Under the pieces are notes generated by a model that did not search any database, had not been told where the DNA came from, and saw only the letters and a program-made list of their open reading frames with translations. Shown here in pieces: positions 1 to 6,527 of a stretch of DNA of 8,245 nucleotides (position 1 is the first letter of the stretch; each line of letters starts with the position of its first letter). The DNA is from Stenotrophomonas_A sp002429615 (GTDB taxonomy: Bacteria > Pseudomonadota > Gammaproteobacteria > Xanthomonadales > Xanthomonadaceae). The translations under genes and the position numbers were made by a program. The stretch spans positions 1 through 8,245 of the forward strand of contig DALZZL010000162.1 in the NCBI GenBank assembly GCA_031987425.1, given 5' to 3'.

Positions 1-104
1 GCAGCGGCCTGCGGGGCGGCGGTCTCGCGGGCTTGCGCGCCCGCCGCGAGCAACGGCAGGGCCAGGGCCAGCGACAGCGCGAGGACGTGGTGTTGAGTCT
101 TCAT
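1..104 (-). CDS. Exported protein of unknown function, N-terminal fragment
   Basis: This is the beginning of a gene that runs off the left edge, so only about 34 residues are visible. They form a clear Sec signal peptide: a short N-terminus MKTQHH, a hydrophobic core of repeated Leu/Ala (about residues 7-20), then AGAQA followed by RETAAPQ, so cleavage is likely near residue 25. The protein therefore acts in the periplasm, outer membrane or outside the cell. The ATG is well placed, with a GGAGAG ribosome binding site at 111-116, six bases upstream. The gene lies 16 nt after the stop of the TonB-dependent receptor on the same strand, so the two are very probably co-transcribed and may share a substrate, for example as receptor plus exported hydrolase or binding protein. 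The mature domain is not visible and no function can be assigned. Confidence 0.8.
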   Translation of the reverse strand, partial: MKTQHHVLALSLALALPLLAAGAQARETAAPQAA

Positions 105-120
105 GGGAATCTCTCCGGGT

Positions 121-2418
121 TCAGAAGTGCACGGTCACGTCGAGGCCGAACGTGCGCGGGTCGTTGAAGATGCCGGTCTGGCCGAGCGCGGCGTTGTTGA
201 GCTTGTAGAACAGGTGCTCTTCGTCCAGCAGGTTGCGCGACCACAGCGAGAAGTTCAGCGTTGCGCCCTTGTCGTCCAGCGGTACGTCCACCAGCGCGAT
301 ACGCGCATTGACCACGAACGAGCTGTCGGTGAGGGTCTGGTCGTATTCGCTGGTGTAGAAGCCGTCGGACCAGTTGCCGTCGAGGTGGAACTTCAGCGCC
401 GAGTAGTTGGCGAACGGCACCAGGTAGTCGATCGCCAGGCTGCTGGCGTGCTTCGGCGCGAGCAGCGGCTGCACGGTGACTTCCAGTCCGGCGCCGAACG
501 GGTCGACGGCGGTGAGCGCGTCGGTGTCGGTGTAGGCGTGGTTGAAGCTCAGGGTGAGGTTGTCCACCGGCATCACGCTGAACTCCAGCTCGGCGCCGCG
601 CGACTTGGCATCGCCCAGCGCGTTGGTGGTGACCATCGTGGTGCGGGTCTCGCCGCTGTTCGGGTCGAACGGCAGGGTGAAGTCCACCTGCTTGTGCGAG
701 ATGGTCGAATCGAACAGCGCCAGGTTCAGGCGTGCGCGGTTGTCCCAGAACTGCGACTTGAAGCCGAGCTCGTAGGCGGTCACTTCTTCCGGGTCGAACG
801 CGGTGTAGGTGGTGGAGCGCGAGTTCGCGCCGCCGGCCTTGAAGCCGGTGCTGTACTTGGCGTACACCATCGCGTTCTGGCCGAGGTCATAGGCGATGTT
901 GACCATCGGGTCGAAGCGGCTCCAGCTGTCGTCGAAGCTCAGGTCGGTACTGGCGCCATTGACGATGTAGAGGATGCCGTTCTTGTCGTCCTTGGTGTAG
1001 CGGCCGCCGGCGGTGAGGTGCAGCTTCTCCAGCGCGGCCGGGGTCCAGGTGGCCTGGCCGAAAATGCCGAGGCTGTCGGTCCACGCCTTGCTCGCGCGGT
1101 CGATGCGCACCGTGTCCAGGTTCAGCGGGTTGGTCGCCGGGTTGAGCGTATAGCTGTTGCCGCCCGGGCCCCACACCATCATGTTCGGCGTCTGCGCGTT
1201 GTCGCCGGCGGTCTCGTGGTAATAGAAAGCGCCGACCAGGTACTGCACCTGCGAGGTGTTGCCGATCAGCTGGAATTCCTGGCTGTACTGGTGCTGGTAC
1301 ACCTGCGCCAGGCTGTAGCGGCCGAACGGGGTGCCGGCACCGCCATAGGCGGAGATCGCATCGACCAGGCCCATGTCGAACTGGCCCTGTTCCAGCTCGC
1401 GGTAGGAGCTGATCGACTTCAGTTCGAGGTTGTCGTTGAGCGTCCACGACAGGTTGAGCAGGTGGCCGCTGGTGCGGCCGATGTTGTCCTGCTGCGGGCC
1501 GCCGAGGATGGCGCTGTCGCGGCGGTCCTCGCTGGCGCCGGCCTTCTGTAGCGGGCTCAGGTACGGGCCGGCCACCAGGATCTGCGTGTAATACGGGGTG
1601 GTCGCGTCGTAGGAGCGGTCAAAGGCGTACAGCGCGGAGAAGTTGTCGCTCGGCTGCCACAGTGCGCTCAGACGCGCGCCGCGCTTGTCGTAGCTGTTGA
1701 AGTCCTGCTCGCCCTGCATCGGGTTGTCGACCGTGCCGCCGCGCTTGGCCTGCACCGCGTCGATCTTGAAACTCACGTCGCCGACCTTCGGCAGGTCCAG
1801 GTGCAGCGCGCTGTTGTAGCCGCTGTAGTTCGACACGCCTGCGGTGACGCTGCCGCCGAATTCGCCGGTGGGTTGCTTGGTGACGATGCTGACCGCGCCG
1901 CCTTCGGTATTGCGGCCGAACAACGTGCCCTGCGGACCCTTCAGCACTTCGATGCGGTCCACGTCGTAGAGCATGCTGCCCAGGCCCTGCGAGCGGCCCA
2001 AGAACACGCCGTCCACGTAGATGCCCACGCCGGCGTCGCGCGCTGGCTGGTTGGCGTCGCCGGAGGCGCCGATGCCGCGGATGCCGATGTTCAGCGCCGA
2101 GCTGCGGGTCGCGAACGGGGTGACACGCAGCGAGGGAATCGAGCCATCGGCGAGGCTGCCCAGCGAGATCGCGCTGCGGTCCTTCAATGCTTCGGCATCG
2201 ACCACCGAGACCGAGATCGGGGTTTCCTGCAGGTTGGTCTCGCGCTTCTGCGCGGTGACGACCACCTGGTCCAGCGCGACCACATCGCGAGCGCCGGAAG
2301 CGGCATCGTTATCGGCGGGGTTGGCTTCTTCCGCGGCCGCCATCGAGGGCAGCAGTGCGGCGATGGAGAGGGCAAGCACCTGCGGCCGCAGGGCGACACG
2401 AGCGAGAGAAAGAGGCAT
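121..2418 (-). CDS. TonB-dependent outer-membrane receptor
   Basis: A 765-residue outer-membrane active transporter, powered by TonB-ExbB-ExbD, for a scarce or bulky ligand such as a siderophore, vitamin B12 or an oligosaccharide. A signal peptide covers about residues 1-29 (hydrophobic LALSIAALLP, then MAAA before EE). A TonB-box-like stretch, DVVALDQVVVTA, lies at about 45-56. The plug domain follows (about 62-182), with ETPISVSV, IGIRGIG, VGIYVDGVFLGRSQG, DRIEVLKGPQGTLFGRN and GGAVSIVT. The rest is the beta-barrel, ending in a terminal Phe (VTVHF) as expected for BAM recognition. Length is normal for the family. The ATG at 2418 is chosen because it opens directly into the signal peptide; an upstream GTG at 2463 would add 15 residues of unlikely sequence. 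The ribosome binding site is weak. The plug resembles receptors annotated as iron-complex receptors in proteobacteria, but this does not fix the substrate. The gene is divergent from a TetR regulator, which suggests induction by its ligand or a derivative. Confidence 0.95.
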   Translation of the reverse strand: MPLSLARVALRPQVLALSIAALLPSMAAAEEANPADNDAASGARDVVALDQVVVTAQKRETNLQETPISVSVVDAEALKDRSAISLGSLADGSIPSLRVTPFATRSSALNIGIRGIGASGDANQPARDAGVGIYVDGVFLGRSQGLGSMLYDVDRIEVLKGPQGTLFGRNTEGGAVSIVTKQPTGEFGGSVTAGVSNYSGYNSALHLDLPKVGDVSFKIDAVQAKRGGTVDNPMQGEQDFNSYDKRGARLSALWQPSDNFSALYAFDRSYDATTPYYTQILVAGPYLSPLQKAGASEDRRDSAILGGPQQDNIGRTSGHLLNLSWTLNDNLELKSISSYRELEQGQFDMGLVDAISAYGGAGTPFGRYSLAQVYQHQYSQEFQLIGNTSQVQYLVGAFYYHETAGDNAQTPNMMVWGPGGNSYTLNPATNPLNLDTVRIDRASKAWTDSLGIFGQATWTPAALEKLHLTAGGRYTKDDKNGILYIVNGASTDLSFDDSWSRFDPMVNIAYDLGQNAMVYAKYSTGFKAGGANSRSTTYTAFDPEEVTAYELGFKSQFWDNRARLNLALFDSTISHKQVDFTLPFDPNSGETRTTMVTTNALGDAKSRGAELEFSVMPVDNLTLSFNHAYTDTDALTAVDPFGAGLEVTVQPLLAPKHASSLAIDYLVPFANYSALKFHLDGNWSDGFYTSEYDQTLTDSSFVVNARIALVDVPLDDKGATLNFSLWSRNLLDEEHLFYKLNNAALGQTGIFNDPRTFGLDVTVHF

Positions 2419-2478
2419 GGGATCCGTGGGCGGGTGGTGTGAAAGCCGGCGCAGTCTGCGCACTGCCCATGACAGGTA

Positions 2479-2492
2479 AATGACCGTTCATT
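2479..2492. promoter_or_regulatory. Probable TetR-family operator between receptor and regulator
   Basis: The sequence AATGACCGTTCATT has perfect 5-base arms, AATGA and TCATT, around a 4-base centre. Only the two positions flanking the central CG break full symmetry. Size and A/T-rich arms fit sites bound by TetR-family dimers. It lies 51 nt before the tetR start and 60 nt before the receptor start, where it could control both promoters. Two further short inverted repeats overlap the area (GTAAA/TTTAC at 2476-2500 and GGTAA/TTACC at 2475-2512), so the true operator could be wider. I could not place convincing -35/-10 boxes for either gene. Binding by the adjacent TetR protein is inferred. Confidence 0.55.
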
Positions 2493-2543
2493 CTCTTTAC
2501 GGGTGCATTACCATCGTTCCTTGATGGACACCACAAACGGACA

Positions 2544-3164
2544 ATGACGCCCCCAGATTCCCCCAGCGCGCGCGCCGAAGCGCAGCGCGTACGCATCCTC
2601 GACGCGGCACAGCGCTGTTTCATCGCCCATGGTTTCCATGCCGCGTCGATCAGCCAGATCGCCGCCGAGGCCGGCATCAGCCAGGGCCTGATCTATCGCT
2701 ATTTCGAGAACAAGCGCGCGATGATCCTGGCGCTGATCGAGCGCCAGCTTGCCGCCGATCAGCGCTCGATCGAGCACACGCCGCTGTCGCCGGACATGGT
2801 CGACGGGCTGCTCGCCAGCTATCAGCAGTGGGCGCGTGGGGAGTCGCTCGGCGGCCACGACACCGCCATCGCCAGCGTGGCGCTGTATGCGGAGATCACC
2901 GCCGAAGCGCAGCGTGATCCGGTGGTGGCCGACGTGCTGCGCCGACACGACCAGCTGACCAGCGACAAGGTGCGCGAATGGCTGCGACAGCATGACGTCG
3001 CGCGTGGGGTGGCGATCGACGAGGCCGCACTGGGGGAGCGCACACTGCTGCTGCGGGTGGTGGTGGAGGGGCTGGCGATGCGGGCGGTGCGCGATCCCGG
3101 GCTGGCGCCGGAAACCCTGCGCGCGCTGCTGGCGCATGCCATCGCGCGCGTGCTGGGCGACTGA
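2544..3164 (+). CDS. TetR/AcrR-family transcriptional repressor
   Basis: A 206-residue DNA-binding regulator of usual TetR length, expected to act as a cytoplasmic dimer that releases DNA on binding a small molecule. The N-terminal domain (about residues 14-62) is typical: RILDAAQRCFIAHGFHAASI, then the helix-turn-helix ISQIAAEAGISQGLIYRYFENK (about 36-57). The C-terminal ligand/dimerisation domain (about 75-206) includes ALYAEITAEAQRDPVVADVLRRHD and LLRVVVEGLAMRAVRDPGL, which resemble the C-terminal domains of BetI-like and related TetR proteins, but the ligand cannot be read from sequence. The gene is divergent from the TonB-dependent receptor, with an inverted repeat between them, so it most likely represses the receptor operon and itself. 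The ATG at 2544 has only a weak ribosome binding site (CGGA nearby), but it matches the expected family N-terminus. A hairpin follows the gene 14 nt after the stop. Confidence 0.93.
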   Translation: MTPPDSPSARAEAQRVRILDAAQRCFIAHGFHAASISQIAAEAGISQGLIYRYFENKRAMILALIERQLAADQRSIEHTPLSPDMVDGLLASYQQWARGESLGGHDTAIASVALYAEITAEAQRDPVVADVLRRHDQLTSDKVREWLRQHDVARGVAIDEAALGERTLLLRVVVEGLAMRAVRDPGLAPETLRALLAHAIARVLGD

Positions 3165-3178
3165 TCGCCGGAGCCGAA

Positions 3179-3205
3179 GTGCCCGTCATCGGCGATGACG
3201 GGCAC
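3179..3205. terminator. Hairpin between convergent genes, probable bidirectional terminator
   Basis: A perfect 12-base-pair stem (GTGCCCGTCATC pairing with GATGACGGGCAC) closes a 3-base GGC loop. It sits between the stop of the plus-strand tetR (3164) and the stop of the minus-strand beta-helix gene (3227), so it can serve both transcripts. There is no U-tract on either side, so it is not a textbook intrinsic terminator. It could act as a strong pause, a Rho-assisted terminator or a 3'-end stabiliser. Confidence 0.7.
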
Positions 3206-3226
3206 CCGGCGTGAGTCGACAGGTCG

Positions 3227-4126
3227 TCAGTACGCAGGCGTGGCAACGTTGACGTTGTCGAGCGTCCGCGCGCAGGTATAGAACGACGCCTGGTAGCTGT
3301 TGTAGATGCTGTTGCCGCGGCACAGCGCCGGTTGGGTGACCGATTGCATCGGCGTGAATGCCTGGTCCGGGGCCAGCGCGGAGATGGCGTTGTTGACCAG
3401 CTGCAGCCCCGGAGTGCGGTTGAAGGTCATGCCACTGGCCGCGCCATTCGGCGCCACGCCCTTCACCGCCTGCACATGGTTGTTGATGACGCGCAGGCCT
3501 TCGCTGTCGGTGACCCGGATGCCGGTGGCGATGAGGCCGTTGAGGCCGGCGACGAGGTTGTTCATCACCACCTGCCCGCTGGAGCTGCCCTGCAGGAAGT
3601 TGCCCATCACGTCGATACCGGTGGCGCCGTTGTAGAGCGACAGGCCGTTGGTGATGCGGTTGTTGACAGCCTGGAAGCCATCGCCGCCGCCCTGGATGCC
3701 GGCCGAGATGAACTGGTTGACGCGGTTGTTGCGCACCGCGTTGTCGACGCCGTCGAACGGCGTGCGTACGCCGATGTCGAAGCCGTTGAGGCTGCAGTTC
3801 TGCACGGTGCTGCGGCTCACGCCCATGTCCAGGTAGACACCGGTGGTGCCGTTGCGGTCCGTGCCCGCGGCCACCGCCATGCTCCGGTTGCGGCAGTCCA
3901 CGGTGACGTCGGAGGCGTATACCACCACGCCGCCGATGTAGTCGCTGGAGGTGAGGTCCTTGCGCAGGCAGTAGGTGCCGGGTGCGCTGATCGTATAGGG
4001 CAGGGTGTCGATGTACGCGCTGCAGGATGGCGCCACATCCGTGGCCGCGACGTCCGTGGCGCGGGCAGGCAGGGCATTGAACGAGAAGATGGCGGCAAGG
4101 CTGGCACAGGCAATGATGGAACGCAT
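3227..4126 (-). CDS. Secreted right-handed parallel beta-helix protein
   Basis: A 299-residue exported protein. The signal peptide (MRSIIACASLAAIFSFNALP, cleavage after ARA near residue 23) leaves a mature part of about 276 residues. From about residue 65 on it shows the short beta-strand and Asn-turn pattern of parallel beta-helix proteins of the NosD/pectate-lyase-like fold: VRNNRVN (131), AVNNRITN (153), VMGNFLQG (173), VMNNLVAG (187), VINNHVQA (213), LVNNAISA (243) and CRGNSIYN (269). The mature region holds six cysteines (35, 53, 78, 111, 269, 285), which could form disulfides in the periplasm or outside. No catalytic residues of a known polysaccharide lyase or hydrolase family could be identified, so the role is open: carbohydrate-active enzyme, adhesin or surface protein. 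The start is supported by an AGAGGAAG ribosome binding site at 4129-4136; the reading frame stays open upstream, but that part lacks a signal sequence. It is divergent from lacI, with a CRP-like site between. Confidence 0.88.
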   Translation of the reverse strand: MRSIIACASLAAIFSFNALPARATDVAATDVAPSCSAYIDTLPYTISAPGTYCLRKDLTSSDYIGGVVVYASDVTVDCRNRSMAVAAGTDRNGTTGVYLDMGVSRSTVQNCSLNGFDIGVRTPFDGVDNAVRNNRVNQFISAGIQGGGDGFQAVNNRITNGLSLYNGATGIDVMGNFLQGSSSGQVVMNNLVAGLNGLIATGIRVTDSEGLRVINNHVQAVKGVAPNGAASGMTFNRTPGLQLVNNAISALAPDQAFTPMQSVTQPALCRGNSIYNSYQASFYTCARTLDNVNVATPAY

Positions 4127-4251
4127 GACTTCCTCTGTCTGGGTGGAATGGTGGTGTTGCGTTACCGCGGGGGCGCACCGGTCCGGTACGGGGTCGCGCC
4201 CGCGCACTATTCCAGCTCGACGCGACGCTGGGAATCGGACAGGCCGCCGGT

Positions 4252-4267
4252 TGTGATTGGCGTCACC
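4252..4267. promoter_or_regulatory. CRP/Clp-like binding site in the divergent region
   Basis: TGTGATTGGCGTCACC matches the CRP consensus TGTGA-N6-TCACA at nine of ten defined positions; only the last base differs. The same consensus is recognised by Clp, the CRP homologue of xanthomonads. The site centre lies about 72 nt upstream of the lacI start and about 133 nt upstream of the beta-helix start, so it could act on either gene. With class II spacing (-41.5) towards lacI, transcription would begin near 4301. Identification rests on sequence match and position only. Confidence 0.55.
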
Positions 4268-4301
4268 ACGGGGTGTCGGCCGGGCACGTGGCGGCGTTGA
4301 A

Positions 4302-4313
4302 TTTATCGCTAAA
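4302..4313. promoter_or_regulatory. Probable LacI-family operator before lacI
   Basis: TTTATCGCTAAA is a 12-base palindrome with one mismatched pair and a central CG, the form typical of LacI/GalR-family operators (ideal form TTTAGCGCTAAA). It ends 18 nt before the start codon of the LacI-type gene, in a position to block transcription. Autoregulation by that protein is the simplest reading. A second copy was not found in the window, so other targets would lie elsewhere. Confidence 0.5.
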
Positions 4314-4331
4314 CCTCCGCAGCATGGACGC

Positions 4332-5372
4332 ATGCCACATCGTCCGCGCCAACGCCCAGGTATCGCCACGCTGCGAAGCGTGGCCGAACGCGCGGGCGTC
4401 TCGACGATGACGGTCTCCAACGTCATCAACGGCACCGGCAAGGTGGGCCAGGCCACGCGCCTGCGTGTGCGCGAGGCGGTGCGCGCGACCGGCTACGTGC
4501 CCAACCTGGCCGCGCGCCGTCTGGCGGGGGCGGCCGGCACCCGGCTGGGACTGATCTTCCCCGACGGACGCACGCCGTTCCTCAGCGAGGTGCTGCTGGC
4601 GACGCTGGATGCGGCGAACCTGCGTGGCTCGCAACTGGTGGTGCGCGAGGGCGTGGGGCGCGAGATCGACGATGCCCGCGTGCTGCTCGAACAGGCCGTG
4701 GATGCCGGCGCCGAAGCGCTCGTGCTGGTGCCGCCCTACGCCGAGCGGTTGGCCGAGGCGGCGGTGCTCGCGCGCTTGGAGCTGCCGGCGGTCGCCTTCG
4801 CCGCCGCTGGTCCAATGCCCGGCATGCACAGCGTGCGCATCGATAACCGCGCCGCCGCCGATACGCTGGCCTCGCACCTCATCGAACTCGGGCATCGCGA
4901 GATCGGCTTCATCACCGGGCCGATGGACCATGCCGACAGCCTCGAACGCCTGCAGGGCTTCCGCGCGGCGATGCGCCGGCACCGGCTGCCGGTTCGCGCC
5001 GGCACGGTGGTGGCCGGTGCCTTTACCTTCGCCTCCGGCTGCGAGGCCACCGACCGCCTGCTCGCGCTGCGCCGCCGTCCCACGGCGATCATCGCCAGCA
5101 ACGACGACATGGCGGTTGGCGCGCAATGGGCCGCGCAGCGGGCCGGGCTGCAGCTGCCCATCGAGCTTTCCGTGGCTGGTTTCGATGACACCGCCGCCGC
5201 GCGCCGCGCCTGGCCACCGCTCACCGTGATCCGCCAGCCGATCACCGAGATGGCCACGATCGCCCTCGACCTGCTGATGGCCGCGCTCTGCGCGCCCGAA
5301 CCGCCTTTGCCGCGCGACGTGGTGGTGCCGCACGAACTCATCGTGCGCGCCTCCACCTGCGCGCCTGCCTGA
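4332..5372 (+). CDS. LacI/GalR-family transcriptional regulator
   Basis: A 346-residue regulator of normal family length, binding DNA as a dimer or tetramer and responding to a sugar or related metabolite. The helix-turn-helix lies at about residues 13-32 (LRSVAERAGVSTMTVSNVIN), followed by the hinge helix (YVPNLAARRLAG, about 55-66). The periplasmic-binding-protein-like effector domain follows from about 70: LGLIFPD, GMHSVRIDNRAAA (164-176), HREIGFITGP (188-197), TAIIASNDDMAVGA (251-264) and LSVAGFDD (279-286). The ATG at 4332 gives the usual short tail before the HTH. It has no clear ribosome binding site, and an in-frame TTG at 4257 would add 25 unlikely residues. It is followed after 21 nt by an MFS transporter on the same strand, almost certainly in one operon. 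A LacI-type near-palindrome and a CRP-like site lie upstream. The effector is unknown; control of the transporter and perhaps of the divergent beta-helix gene is inferred. Confidence 0.94.
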   Translation: MPHRPRQRPGIATLRSVAERAGVSTMTVSNVINGTGKVGQATRLRVREAVRATGYVPNLAARRLAGAAGTRLGLIFPDGRTPFLSEVLLATLDAANLRGSQLVVREGVGREIDDARVLLEQAVDAGAEALVLVPPYAERLAEAAVLARLELPAVAFAAAGPMPGMHSVRIDNRAAADTLASHLIELGHREIGFITGPMDHADSLERLQGFRAAMRRHRLPVRAGTVVAGAFTFASGCEATDRLLALRRRPTAIIASNDDMAVGAQWAAQRAGLQLPIELSVAGFDDTAAARRAWPPLTVIRQPITEMATIALDLLMAALCAPEPPLPRDVVVPHELIVRASTCAPA

Positions 5373-5393
5373 TATGCCCGCCCCAGGATTCCC

Positions 5394-6527
5394 ATGACCT
5401 CATCCAGCACCCCGCGCGCCGAACAGCACGCCACCCGCGCCGCTTTCTTCATGCCCGGCTTCGCCGTCTCCGTGTGGGCGCCGATCGTGCCGTTCGCCAA
5501 GTCGCGCGCGGGGCTGGACGAGGCCATGCTCGGCCTGGTGCTGCTGTGTTTGGGCGCGGGCTCGTTGCTGGCGATGCCGGCGGCCGGTGCGCTGGCCGCA
5601 CGGCAGGGTTGCCGCAAGGTGATGCTCGGCGCACTGGTGGTGATGTGCGCGACCCTGCCGCTGCTCGCGCTGGCCGGCTCGCCGCTGTGGCTGGGCGCCA
5701 CGCTGTTCCTGTTCGGGGCCGGCGTCGGTGCGATGGACTGCGCGATGAACCTGCAGGCGGTGGCGGTGGAGCGCGCGTCGGGGCGCGCGATGATGTCCGG
5801 CTTCCATGCCTTCTACAGCATCGGCGGCTTCTGCGGCGCGGCGGTGATGACCGCGCTGCTGGCGGTGGCGGTGCCGCCGTTGTGGGCGGCGGGTGGCGCG
5901 GTGGTCGCGTTGTGCGTGCTGGCGGTGTTCTCCGTGCCGCATTGGCACCGCGAGCGCATCGACCACGAGGGTCCGCTGCTGGCATGGCCGCATGGCTTCG
6001 TGCTGTTCCTGGGCGTGCTGGCGTTCGTGGTGTTCCTGGCCGAAGGCTCGATGCTGGACTGGAGCGCGGTGTTCCTCAGCGAGGTGCGCAGGGTCGAGCC
6101 GTCGCGCGCGGGCGCCGGCTACGTGGTGTTCGCGCTGAGCATGACGCTGGCACGCCTGCTGGGCGACGGGGTGGTGCAGCGCCTGGGCCGCCAGCGCGCG
6201 GTGCTGGCCGGCGGCCTGCTCGCCAGCGTGGGCTTCGCGCTGGTGACCTTGGTACCGGCGTGGTGGCTGGCGCTGTGCGGCTACGCGCTGGTCGGTATCG
6301 GCTGCGCCAACATCGTGCCGGTGCTGTTCTCGCTGGCGGGCAACCAGCGGGCGATGCCGGAAACCATCGCCGTGCCGGCGATGAGCACGCTCGGGTATGC
6401 CGGCGTGCTCGCCGGGCCGGCGCTGATCGGCTTCCTTGCCCACGCGTCCAGCCTGGTGTTCGCGTTCCTGTGCGTGGCGGTGGCGCTGCTCGGCGTGGCC
6501 GCGTCTTCGCGCTGGCTGCGGGTCTAG
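5394..6527 (+). CDS. MFS transporter, YbjJ-like
   Basis: A 377-residue inner-membrane protein with about twelve hydrophobic segments, the normal size for a compact major facilitator. Two signatures stand out: GAGVGAMDCAMNLQAVAVER (residues 108-127), followed by GRAMMSGFHAFYSIGGFCGA, and EGSMLDWSAVFL (217-228). Both match the YbjJ-like branch of MFS proteins, related to FucP-type sugar permeases. The loop after TM2 has AARQGCRKVML in place of the canonical MFS motif A. A sugar or sugar-derived substrate is plausible given the LacI regulator 21 nt upstream, but the substrate of this branch is poorly known and export is also possible. The start ATG has AGGA at 5385-5388, five bases upstream. The stop codon TAG overlaps the stop of the convergent dehydrogenase gene, and no terminator is visible between them. 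Confidence 0.92.
   Translation: MTSSSTPRAEQHATRAAFFMPGFAVSVWAPIVPFAKSRAGLDEAMLGLVLLCLGAGSLLAMPAAGALAARQGCRKVMLGALVVMCATLPLLALAGSPLWLGATLFLFGAGVGAMDCAMNLQAVAVERASGRAMMSGFHAFYSIGGFCGAAVMTALLAVAVPPLWAAGGAVVALCVLAVFSVPHWHRERIDHEGPLLAWPHGFVLFLGVLAFVVFLAEGSMLDWSAVFLSEVRRVEPSRAGAGYVVFALSMTLARLLGDGVVQRLGRQRAVLAGGLLASVGFALVTLVPAWWLALCGYALVGIGCANIVPVLFSLAGNQRAMPETIAVPAMSTLGYAGVLAGPALIGFLAHASSLVFAFLCVAVALLGVAASSRWLRV
6524..6527. other. Shared CTAG: overlapping stop codons of convergent genes
   Basis: The palindrome CTAG contains the TAG stop of the plus-strand MFS gene (6525-6527) and, on the other strand, the TAG stop of the dehydrogenase gene (6524-6526). The two genes meet with no intergenic DNA, so each transcript must end inside the coding region of the other. 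Confidence 0.9.

Noticed and set aside
103..1551. Long plus-strand open frame of 482 codons opposite the TonB receptor gene
   Set aside because: It is antisense to a clear receptor gene; the translation is low-complexity Val/Arg/Ala/Glu-rich, as expected from the complement of GC-rich codons, and shows no domain.
2419..2463. Upstream GTG start for the TonB receptor
   Set aside because: It would put 15 basic, non-signal residues ahead of a good signal peptide and bring the start close to the presumed operator; the ATG at 2418 is the better choice.
3332..4300. Plus-strand open frame of 322 codons opposite the beta-helix gene
   Set aside because: The minus strand has a signal peptide, a strong ribosome binding site and regular repeats; the plus-strand translation is a Val/Ala/His/Asp-rich mirror.
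4257..4331. TTG start for the LacI-type regulator
   Set aside because: It would translate through the CRP-like site and the operator-like palindrome, and adds 25 residues before the normally N-terminal helix-turn-helix.
4127..4456. N-terminal extension of the beta-helix gene to 4456
   Set aside because: The added 110 residues are antisense to the lacI start and the regulatory region, and the ATG at 4126 has both a strong ribosome binding site and a signal peptide.
5400..6443. Minus-strand open frame of 347 codons opposite the MFS gene
   Set aside because: Composition dominated by His, Arg, Gln and Ala without hydrophobic segments or domains; a shadow of the transporter gene.
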